Shown piece after piece: positions 10,517-20,327 of a stretch of 64,000 bases of DNA. The notes below the pieces were generated by a model, which searched no databases, had not been told where the DNA came from, and was given only the letters and a program-made list of their open reading frames with translations. How positions within the stretch are numbered: position 1 is the stretch's first letter; each line of letters opens with the position of its first letter. The stretch comes from Paramyrothecium sp. XJ0827 (lineage: Eukaryota > Ascomycota > Sordariomycetes > Hypocreales > Stachybotryaceae), in assembly GCA_020881915.1 (NCBI GenBank), contig JAJFPB010000004.1, forward strand, positions 1,922,001 through 1,986,000, given 5' to 3'. Both the position numbers and the translations under genes were made by a program.

Positions 10517-12646
10517 GATGAAGTTTTGAACAACGTCGAACTCGTTATTGTTTGTGGTGGGAAAACTTGAATGCCGGGTGCTCGACGTCCGTGGCTACAA
10601 AACTGATACCCGAACAGCAAGCTTCCTAGTAAGAGGCGCAAGCAGGTCGGCACACTTCTGGATATTTCAAGGGGGTTGGACGAGCAACGGCAGCAGATGA
10701 CGAGACAAGAGGGGACAAGAGATGGATTATTATTATGAGTGAGAGGTTAAAGGAATAGGCTTGGAGGGCAAGTTCAGGACGAAGAAGTATATGGGCTGCG
10801 AGGGATATGAACCTTTGTTAAGGGCTGGGGTCGCTTCCATCGGGTTCACTATTGCGGCCCTCCCCTAACCAACGCAACTTACTAATTACAGCCATGACAC
10901 GCTCAGAAAGACGCCAGAGAGGGGGCTCCTGCATTGCGCAATCGCCGCCATGAAGCATCTTGGAGTGTTGTGGTGATTCCCGGACTGATCACGACATCCA
11001 CGCTATTCCTTTCGCGACGTCCGGGGCCTGTGCTGATTGGTCCGGAGGAGGAGGCGGCTCCTGAAGGCTCGTAGTCTCGACCTCGGGCTGTGCTGCTCTG
11101 TCACACAGCTGCAAGTACTCACTACTTTTCATGAGCTACTGTCTGGGACCGGGGCTGGGCGTTGAAGGGTTTTTTTCTTCTCTGCTTCTTGATCTGTGCT
11201 TCCGTGTTTAGGATGTCGGCGTGGGCACCGGGGGTGCCGTGGCTGTCGATAACATCATGGCCTCCGAGGTTCCGGCGACTTTCCGACACTGGACTATTTC
11301 CCCATTTCAGAGCATCTGGCATGATTTGACGTGATTGTATTCCTTTTCGAGGAAGCCATTAAACATAGTCTCGAGCTGTGCGATCCTTCTGCGACCTGTG
11401 GTCTTACATGAATTTTGTGCAAACTTTGGGCACGAGCCGATTGCGTGCTGTAGCGCAAAGTGTCGCCACTAGGGATGATGCTACCGGTGGCCGACGTTCC
11501 GAAGGAGGAAATCGGGCGGTTGCCGGGAGCGTGCGCTGTGGGGGCCCTGCGCAGGCACGCAAGGCACGGCTCCTCGGCCAGTCATATCGGGCCTCGGGCG
11601 CCGAGCACCGCTTGAAGCACATCATTGCAATTTTGCGACACCGGTCATTTGTCAGGCAGCATAAGAGGAGCATGTAATAAAGACTGCTGCAATCCACGTT
11701 GGAGATTGACAAAGCCTTGGCTGTGCCATATAACTGGATGACATATTGCTGTCGTGATGACTGATGAGCCGATGACTTTAGCAACCATTTGGGCTGCATG
11801 CCTCGATCTAGGCCTCTAGGGTGTCGATCACATCATAGATAAGTAGGGGCAATTAGTCCAGTGCTGATTTACATACAAGTCGCTGCATTGCCTCCAATGT
11901 TGGGCTCTGTGGGATCACAGTGCTTTTGCTGCACGCCGGGCAGCCATGATGAACTCATAGTGGTCCCAGTTTGACTGTTGAAACGCGCCTTCGTCGGTTA
12001 CTCCATCGAATTACTGCGTTAGCTATCGTCTCCTCCCCTCACGATCAGCATCGTTATCGTATCAACACGGGGGCACGTGAGCTCACGCCATTGCGATCGA
12101 AGATTTTGCCATTGCCCTACCTTATTCGATCAGCCTCGAGGCTGCATCCTTATTACTAAGGCAGGGACATCCGGGAAAAAAACAGTCTCAAGCGCCGACT
12201 ACAGGAGCCGCGCGCAACTCACGTCTATCGCCTATTCCACCACTCAACTCGACCCGAGGATGCGCACAATTCAGTCACACATCATCACTCATCAGAGCTG
12301 CCCCTCGCTGGGCTTGGCACGGAGCGCTCGTCCGTGATTGGCTGCGGAGCAAGGCATCTCCAACGGTTTAGCGGGGCTTCACCCATGACCATGCCCCACC
12401 CCGAGTTAGAGCGAAATGTCACATCCCACTTTCATCGTCCTTGATCCTCGGGCTTTGCGGCTTTGTTCTTGGATGGCACGGCGCAAATTCCGATATATTC
12501 GGCATCGCGATTCTTGTGTTCGGACATCTTGATCTTGTCTGCCAGCCTTTGGGCTTTCCCTCCACCGCCGTTGAAGCCCTGCCAACTTGCTCAGCAATCT
12601 TTTTTCGGCGCAGAAAGCCTGGACCTCCCCCTCCAAACGAGGCATA
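10517..12646. other. Intergenic between divergent MET16 and SER2
   Basis: 2.1 kb with no credible gene. It should contain both promoters. The ORFs at 11378-11677 (+) and 11404-11799 (-) overlap each other and show no conserved motif. A CACGTG E-box core occurs at 12075-12080, within GGGGCACGTGAGC. Such elements are bound by Cbf1/Met4-type regulators of sulfur genes in yeast, but use here is only a possibility. Confidence 0.5.
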
Positions 12647-14080
12647 ATGGCAGACACGACAGCCGACGCTGCGGTTAAGCAGAATGCTGCGCGCCCGCAG
12701 CTAACGAGCAGCATGAGGAGCAGCTCTTATCTGAGCGACCACCAACAGTATCGTCCACCCAGGCACCCGGAGGGGCATCAAGGCATCGACACTGTCATCG
12801 AGGACATTGCCGGTGGTGGCAAGGCCCAGTCTCCGAAGCCTATCCTTCCCTTCCATGGCGTCCCCTCGGACGACAGCCCGCCAACGATCGTGGAAAGTGG
12901 GGTCAACCACAATTACTCCCACCCGTACTGCGCGCCTCGCCAGGGGCAGAAGACGGATCGCCTCATCGCTACGCTTTTCTACAAGACCAGGAGTAAAGAT
13001 GGCGCTGCTATCAAATCTGCTCCCCGGGGTACGGCTTCCGACAGCAGCGAGTCCCTGCCAGTCAACATGGCTCCCACGACCAATATTGAGGCTTTTCCCT
13101 TGGAGCCCCCGACCCAAGAGTCCGAGCAGCTAGATCATCTGTACGGCTCTTACGTGTCTCCTCTCTGCCTCACCTCGTTCCTCCATTTGATGTCGACTTT
13201 CCCGCTACCCGAAGGAGAGGAGCCACACTCATCGCATCGCTGCCTGGACAGCCATGAGACTCCTCGCGTTGTTGAGCTCACTCTGTCGCCGGCTCCCTCG
13301 CCCAAGTACCTCAGCCTGACGGACTTGCGCAAGCATGAGATGATTTACCGCTTCGAGCGCGAGTGGAATGTCGATGTGATCCTGCAGAAGGATGCCATTT
13401 GGAGGCGACACCCGCGGTTGGTTGTGTTTGACATGGACAGCACCCTCATTACTCAGGAGGTCATCGACTTGCTGGCTGAGACTGTTAAGGATCCTCCCAA
13501 CCTCGCTGAGAAGATCGCCGACATCACCCATCGAGCCATGTGTGGAGAGCTCGAGTTCGAGGCTTCGTTCCGTGAGCGTGTCGCACTTCTCAGGGGATTG
13601 CCCGAGACAGTCTTTGAGGACCTACAGCCGGTGCTCGATATCACCAAGGGCGTTCCGGAGCTGATCAAGGCTCTGAAGCGTCTCGGCATCAAGACGGCGG
13701 TTCTCTCGGGCGGCTTCCTCCCACTGACGGGCTGGCTTGCCAAGAAACTGGGCATTGACTATGCGCACGCCAACGAAGTCATTGTCGAGAATGGCAAGTT
13801 CACTGGTGAGGCCAAAGGCACCATTGTTGGTAAGGAGCGCAAGCGCGATCTCCTCGTCGAGATTGCTGCCAAGGAGAACATTGCTTTGTCCCAGGTCGTT
13901 GCGGTGGGTGATGGCGCCAACGACTTGCTCATGTTGGAGAAGGCTGGTCTCGGCGTGGCTTGGAACGCGAAGCCGAGGGTTCAGATGGAGGCTGACGCCC
14001 GGCTAAACGGAGACAGCATGCTAGATTTGCTGTACATGTTTGGATTCACTGCCGAAGAGATAGAGGCACTGATTTTGTAA
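12647..14080 (+). CDS. SER2: Phosphoserine phosphatase with long N-terminal region
   Basis: 477 residues from the ATG at 12647. An in-frame ATG 20 codons earlier (12587) is an alternative; the later one was chosen for its MADTTADAA start. The enzyme hydrolyses O-phosphoserine, the last step of serine synthesis. The HAD catalytic core occupies about residues 255-477. It has the nucleophile motif VVFDMDSTL (D262, D264), the cap containing ITHRAMCGELEFEASFRERV, the SGGF motif with the conserved serine, and the metal-binding GDGANDLLML (D422, D426). The first 240 residues are unusual: a disordered Ser/Pro stretch, then RLIATLFYK and a segment HLYGSYVSPLCLTSFLHLM that may be an ACT-like regulatory fold. 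This is common in fungal homologs by my recollection; the ACT idea is inference. Confidence 0.92.
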   Translation: MADTTADAAVKQNAARPQLTSSMRSSSYLSDHQQYRPPRHPEGHQGIDTVIEDIAGGGKAQSPKPILPFHGVPSDDSPPTIVESGVNHNYSHPYCAPRQGQKTDRLIATLFYKTRSKDGAAIKSAPRGTASDSSESLPVNMAPTTNIEAFPLEPPTQESEQLDHLYGSYVSPLCLTSFLHLMSTFPLPEGEEPHSSHRCLDSHETPRVVELTLSPAPSPKYLSLTDLRKHEMIYRFEREWNVDVILQKDAIWRRHPRLVVFDMDSTLITQEVIDLLAETVKDPPNLAEKIADITHRAMCGELEFEASFRERVALLRGLPETVFEDLQPVLDITKGVPELIKALKRLGIKTAVLSGGFLPLTGWLAKKLGIDYAHANEVIVENGKFTGEAKGTIVGKERKRDLLVEIAAKENIALSQVVAVGDGANDLLMLEKAGLGVAWNAKPRVQMEADARLNGDSMLDLLYMFGFTAEEIEALIL

Positions 14081-14532
14081 GTGACGGGCTGGAAGTCGGG
14101 CGCCGCGAGGCGCCTTTGGCTTGATTTAAGAGCTCACAGAGTTAAGGTGTTGGAGACGACAGAGGCTAAATCCTGTAATGACATTATGATATCACATCAC
14201 ATACATCAGATAGCAATGAGAGCTGATGATCATGATTGGAGAAAATTGAGTCTCGATAAACCCATACAATGCGTCCAGAGACATGTAGTATTTGTTGACA
14301 AGTGGCTGCAATTCCGCATAAATATAGATGTAGCAACATGTCCTCCCAACATCCTGTTCTTTTTTTACACAGAAGACAAGTCAATCAAAAAAAGGTAGAC
14401 AAAACCAAATAAGAGTTTCAGTGTTCGACTTTGACGTCTGTATATCTACACGAGCTGCATACTACACTGTGATTCCCATGCGTCCCTCCGTACAGCTCCG
14501 TATCCAGTATTCTAAAGGTATAATTGCTGGCT
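14081..14532. other. Intergenic, convergent 3' ends
   Basis: AT-rich 452-nt stretch between the SER2 stop (+) and the small mitochondrial gene stop (-). It probably holds both 3' UTRs. I see no gene. Confidence 0.65.
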
Positions 14533-15089
14533 TTAATAACCGTCCTTGCCCCACTTGTTGAACTTGTCGTGCAGCTCGCGGGTCATGGTGACGTTGGGGA
14601 CGATGACGGTGTTGAGGGCGCTGGGCGCGTCGCGAGGCTCCTGGCTGGCGTCGCCGCCGGGGTGGTACTTGTACTTGCCCTCGGATCCGGACTCCCAGGG
14701 CATGCCGCCCTCGGACATCTTGACGGGGCGCTCGTCGGTGGAGGAGGTGGGCGAAGAGCCTACGCATCAGGGTCAGCAGGGTCGCCCGAGGGACGTTGAT
14801 TGCACAAGCACGGGGCTGCACAGCAAGCCCCGGATCGCAAGGGGTTTCACGCACCGAAGTAGAAGCCAGCGGCGCCGAGGGTGGCGACCATGACACTACC
14901 GAGGACCTGTCACAACGAAATCTCAGTCAGCACCGGCGTGTCGATTCTTGGTTCCTGCAAAGGGAATTTATGACGCACCATGAGCTCGGGGTTGCGCTTC
15001 GACTCCTTCTTGAGCTCCTCGGCACCCTTGCTCTGCTGCAGGCGACGGGCAGTGGTGGAGAGGAATCGGCGGCTGATTTGGGAGGCCAT
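14533..15089 (-). CDS. Small mitochondrial single-pass membrane protein, function unknown
   Basis: Three exons, 14979-15089, 14855-14906 and 14533-14759, give 129 residues with all junctions in frame. Intron donors are GTGCGT in both cases; acceptors are ACAG and GTAG. The N-terminus MASQISRRFLSTTARRLQ is a textbook mitochondrial presequence (Arg/Ser/Thr, no acids). It is followed by an acidic-basic patch (KGAEELKKESKRNPE) and one membrane helix at about 36-55 (VLGSVMVATLGAAGFYFG). The hydrophilic C-terminus has MPWESGSEGKYKYHPGG and ends HDKFNKWGKDGY. A protein of this build could be an inner-membrane accessory subunit of a respiratory complex, but I do not recognise the family. The exon structure and presequence argue strongly that the gene is real. 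Confidence 0.75.
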
Positions 15090-17154
15090 TTTGGTTGTAT
15101 CGGTCTGTGAGACGAGGGAAGGGTGGTGTGCTGGGCTTTGGGTCGATTGAGGTTCGGCGAAGCTCTTTTGCTACAAAGGTTCCGCTCGTATGATTTCAGT
15201 CATTGCCAACGCAGGCCGATCATTCGTCAATGCTGATGCGGAAGCTCGTTCACGTGCATAATCACGTGCCTTGCGTGTCAATGACGTGGGTCTGCATAAT
15301 CAAGCATCAAGGTAAGGTGAGGTGGGTAAGGTGGATATTTCGGTATAGGGTAGCTCGTCCTCTGTCGCTACGGGGAGAGCAACATATCAGTGCCTTGCAG
15401 TCATTATCTGCGTGGACAGTGTAGCTACTAGGTAGGTGTAATAATATACTTATTCTGTCACGGCCGCCGATATGTGCCCTTCATTTACTCAAAAAGCGAA
15501 TATCAGACATTGTCCGTTTGATGTTCGAGTAGGGTTCATTCATCACCCCTGGGCATGTGGACAAACCTGGTCAATGAAATGATTAATTCCACCAGTCTTG
15601 GTAGCGGACCAGGACCGGCGCGTGAGCTGGCCCTTTGTTGAGTTTTCACCACAAATAGAGGAAGCCTCACTCTTTACGAAGAAAATGAAGCTCGAGAGGT
15701 GCTGCTGAGATGGAGAGGTGATGCTCGAGTTCAATTGCATTCTCCAATTGAAATGTATTGCCGGTTGCCGGTCTCGCCGCGAACTCGCTCGAACGATACG
15801 GCAAATTATCATGCACCAATCCCACTTCGTACGATTGGTGGTGCAGAGTTCGGTTGGGACCTGCATTGACAAGCGACGCAAGGAGTATGGCTCGAGATGA
15901 AAAGGGACATGCAAGGGCTTAGGTGACGTTCAACTTGTTACCAACCCGGGATATTAAAGGATAACTGCATCATGTTCAACGAGAAGTACAGGTCTTCAGA
16001 GGCACATGTAATCATCCCCGATAATCGTTAGCAAGCAAGCGGGAGAAAAAAAGGAAGAATTAAGAATTAAATCAGATCGATAGTATGACATGGAAAAATT
16101 TGGTATCAGATGGATTTATTTAATTATGGCGTTGGTGATGCAAATAAGTCCGTCAAATTGGGAGAGGGATGCTGGTCCAACAAGCGTTAACAGAAACCCA
16201 TCCTTGCCAATAAGATCACTAGTTCGGGAGATGGGTCAATTGGCACATCAAGTGAACCCTGCTCGAACGCGCAGACACTGGACAATGACCGAGTACTCGC
16301 GCTGCCAGTAACTGAATTTCGGACGAAATGATTACACTACATGCCGCCGCAGACGTCGGCGAAGGAGCCAAGCCACAGCCATGCCGTGTGGAAAAGGTGG
16401 CCCACGTTTCTTCCCAGTGATGTAATAGGCGTTGTAAAGTGGTGATCAATGCAATGCCTCTTTCAGATGGGCAATCTCTAATTAGTAGCTGGTTCCCCCC
16501 TGGCCCCCTTACATGGGAGACCAGGGGTGCCAGGTGGGAGCCAGTGTGATGGGTGACGCTGGGTGGGCGAACCGTGCGGCAAATGGCTGGGCCACTTCTG
16601 AAAAAAGGGAACCAAGCGTCGCTCACTGCAGGTCAGTCAGGTCAAGCCGACCCATCAGAAATCCTCCCGCCCTCCTCTTCCCGTTTCCACTCCTCCGCCA
16701 TCGTCGACGTCCAGTTCGGCACACCACCCTCACGGACGCCTTTCTTTTTTCCTCCCTCCTTTACGCCCCCAACCACTCCTTACGCCGTGTCTCGCGCGAA
16801 TTTTTCTTTTTCTCTGTCCCCCATTCTCTTCTTTTCAGGCCCGATAGACAACCATTTCCCTAACTTCTAATCCTAAATCGCCAACCACCATCGCCCTCCG
16901 CTCCACAGGACGCCTGCGCGCGCATCCCATACTGTTCAACCGTCGCAATCTTGAAGACTTGCATCGAACCTTTCCGCACGCGCCGCTCCCTGGCAACCGC
17001 GAAACACCCACGGCCGAGAAACTCTTTATCAACCCGAATCTCCCGCAAGTGCTTGTCCCGGCATCCGGCTCATAGCCGCATCATCCGTATCATCCCGGTG
17101 CGCCGAATGATGCCTCTATACACAAACTAAACGCGACAAACACGAATAGTAAAA
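15090..17154. other. Intergenic between divergent genes
   Basis: 2.1 kb separates the small mitochondrial gene (-) and ERF2 (+). No conserved ORF is visible. The last 500 nt before ERF2 are pyrimidine-rich, with CTTTTTT/TTTCC tracts, as in fungal promoters and leaders. Confidence 0.55.
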
Positions 17155-19199
17155 ATGGCTTCCAATGGGCCACCCTCAATGCCTCTATCGCCAAGCGAGG
17201 CCGACAGCTTTCCCTCGCCCAACTATCCGCGTTTGGACATTCCCGATGCTCCCAGCATCATTTCATCCAGGATGACGGATATTGCTAGTGAAGATGGCGA
17301 AGAGGCGGAAGCACAAGCAGCCGAGCCAAGTCCCACAAGCCCTGTGGATGTAACATCCCGTCCCAACACAGCAGTAACGGCCAACTCTTCCCGAGGAGCC
17401 TTTCCCATGTCGTCGCGAAGGAAATTCCCAGCTCATGTACCCGCAAAGAGGGGAAGCGTATCGAGCACTGCTGCGAGCACCCTTGGACGATCGGGCAGCT
17501 TGACCAGCCGCAGCCACGTTCCATCACTCCCGTCAAATGCCTTCTACAATCCGATGAGCTCACAGAAACTACAAGCCCAAAGAGGAGGTCCTCGTCCACA
17601 GACAGATACTTCGCAACAACCGCCTCAAAGCAGCAGCCAGGCTCAGGAAACCAACGTAGGCGCCAGCAGCGTCCGCCAAAGTATCATCTCCAACCCTATA
17701 CAAAACCATCCAGATGAAGGCAATCACGCAGGGCCACCGCCGTCACGAGGATCCGAAATGACGGAGCCAGACATGTACGACCGCATCACAGCAACTACGA
17801 GCCCGACCCAAGGCTACTACCCAGCCGGCAGTACCACGGAAAGCGTCCGCCCACTGCAAAAGAAGTCGACCCATGGTCCCGGTGCCGTTGCCGGTTCGGC
17901 CTCGAAGGACCGGCAAAGTGTGCCCAGCCCAGCCAAATCCTCGAGGTCCTTCCGATCCAGTTTCCTCTTGCCCGGTAGAAGCGAGCAGAGCCAGCATAGC
18001 AGGAACCGCAGCACCGAGGGGGCGGAAAAGCTCTCGTCGAATGCCTCGTCACCCCGGTTGCGTCCCCAAGATGCCCATGCAGGGCCTAGTCATCATCAGG
18101 ATCGGCCACAATCTACGGGACATGCAGTAGGCAAGGTGTTTGAACATTTCGAAGGCAACACCAGGTTCTGTTTTGGAGGTCGCTGGCAGAACACAAGACA
18201 GAAACCTATTAACGTTGCGACGGGCTTCTTGGTTGTGGCGCCGTGCATCCTCTTCTTTGTCTTCGAAGCTTCGTGGCTTTGGCATAACATCTCTCCGGCT
18301 CTGCCAATCGTGTTTGCGTATCTGGCCTACATATGTTTCTCATCTTTCTTGCATGCCTCGGTATCAGACCCCGGTGTAAGTCCTCTCCGACCATCATTGA
18401 AAGGGACCAAAGCTAACATACACAGATCCTTCCAAGGAATCTCCATCAGTTTCCACCGGCCAACGATGATGATGATCCCCTCAGACTTGGGCCCCCCACC
18501 AATGACTGGATGCTGATAAAGTCGGCGGAGCGGAACACGGCTGCCATGGAGGTGCCAGTCAAACATTGCAGAACGTGCAACATCTGGCGACCACCACGTG
18601 CTCACCACTGCCGCCTATGTGACAATTGCATTGAGGGCCATGACCATCATTGTGTCTGGCTTAACAACTGCGTCGGCAAGCGCAACTATCGCTACTTTTT
18701 CACCTTTGTCACTTCGGCCACTATTCTCGCCGCATATTTGATGGCTCTGAGTCTCACACAGCTCATTGTCCACATGAAGCGTGAGGGCATATCCTTCGTT
18801 GAGTCGATGGGTGACTACAAAGGAACCTTTGCTCTTGTGATTATTGGCTTTTTGGTTTTCACCTACCCCGCCGCTCTAATGGGATATCACATCTTCCTCA
18901 TGGCACGAGGCGAGACAACTCGCGAGTACATGAATTCCCACAAGTTTGTCAAGAGCGAACGATATCGGGCTTTCACTCAAGTGAATCCATTCAAAAACTT
19001 TGCCACCATCCTTTGCCGTCCACGGCCGCCGACGTACTACCGATTCAAGGCTCACTATAATACCGGCGACCAACGCCTCAATGTACGTCGGTCTGGACGC
19101 CCCCGGACAACCTCACAAGGCTTGGAGATGCAAGCTGTTAGTCCGTCCGCACAAGGGTTCCAAGGCCCTGTGTCATTGCGACAAGAGTCACAGGTGTGA
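17155..19199 (+). CDS. ERF2: DHHC palmitoyltransferase, Erf2-like
   Basis: Two exons, 17155-18375 and 18426-19199, separated by a 50-nt intron (GTAAGT, branch GCTAAC, CACAG) in phase 0. The product is 664 residues. Erf2 is the endomembrane S-acyltransferase that palmitoylates Ras with its partner Erf4. Residues 1-320 are a Ser/Pro/Gln-rich, probably disordered cytosolic extension. Then come FCFGGRWQNTR, two membrane helices (about 350-395) and the DPG motif exactly at the exon junction. The cysteine-rich domain follows with HCRTCNIWRPPRAHHC and the DHHC tetrad at 480-483 (catalytic Cys483). Two more helices follow, then a TTxE-like turn (GETTREYMNSH) and the NPF-type motif (VNPFKNFATILC). Domain order fits Erf2. 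The N-terminal extension is longer than in yeast, as is usual in Pezizomycotina. Confidence 0.92.
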
Positions 19200-20327
19200 G
19201 GTCTATAGTTTTCCACCGAGTTGGCAATGACCTCACCCTTGAGCCCGAGCATCTGCTCAGGGTGTGCTCATTTCTGTACCACCTTATTTGATTTTATGGC
19301 GAATGATTGATCTTTCAGCGCGGCGAGTTTACCGCGGAGCTAAGGTGATATTCTTGCAGCAGATCGGGAGCATCTGTAATGTACGGTTGTTTATTATACC
19401 CTCAACATGCCAGCCATGCGTTGGCTTGATCTTTGAACACTCCTGGAAGTACTTCGCCCATGGATTGGGCCGTTCATTCTTAGCTAAATATTATCATTAT
19501 TATTCTGTGCCCCCTCCAATCTTGTATACATCACCTTATCTGATGACCGTCAGCATACCACACTACCGGTGCTGTGGCTCATCCTGATCTGATAATTGGT
19601 CACAGTGGCACTTGGCCCTACCGTGCTGTAGCCTTAGTTTGAAGTCGACCCGCCTCCGATGATACCGGAGTGAGGTGCCTCCGTTAGCCCAGATATGGGG
19701 AAGCGGCGGGCCTGTCCTCACCACACTGAGGACGGCTAGATGCAGGAAAGTTTCCAAAACCGCTGTGACTGAATTAGAATACACTCGACCAGAGATCTTG
19801 TTGGAAGCGGCCCACGTGGAGCCCGACTTGGAGAGGACCTTAATCAGGCAAGGTACGCTCGGGAAGTAAGCAAAGAAAAGCCGACGTTGATTCGACAGGG
19901 TACCTCGAGGCACGTCAGTGCTGATTATCTACTTACAGAGTAGCGCTGGAACCGAAAACCTTGCTGTCCGCGACTCAGGGGGTCCCCGTCGCCGTGCCTG
20001 ATGGAGGGGTGATAAGATAAGACAAAGAAAAGTTTTCGATGTTTCCAAGGTAGCCAGGGACCCCATAATTACTTTCCCGTAGTGGAGGGGGGGTTTGGGC
20101 ATCCCGCCGCCACTATCTGACTGTATCTAAAACAATTCCATCCTCCTTGTTCTTGTCATCCTCCCCCAATCCTCATCACTCTCCTTTCCGACGTCTCGTC
20201 AAGCGCTTACGCGCAGCATCCAGCAGGCTCCGTCTTGCGCACCTGACAAGCGACTCTTCCCCGTTAGTTTATACGCACAGGGAATCAGGTTTGGATCACG
20301 CCCTGTCAAGAGAACCCGTCGCCTACG
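19200..20327. other. Intergenic, ERF2 3' UTR and EF3 promoter
   Basis: 1.1 kb between two plus-strand genes. No conserved ORF. The 200 nt before the EF3 start contain long C/T-rich tracts (from about 20140), a layout typical of highly expressed fungal translation genes. Confidence 0.6.

Noticed and set aside
9752..10570. 272-codon plus-strand ORF opposite MET16
   Set aside because: Antisense shadow of MET16 with repetitive Val/Leu/Asp composition.
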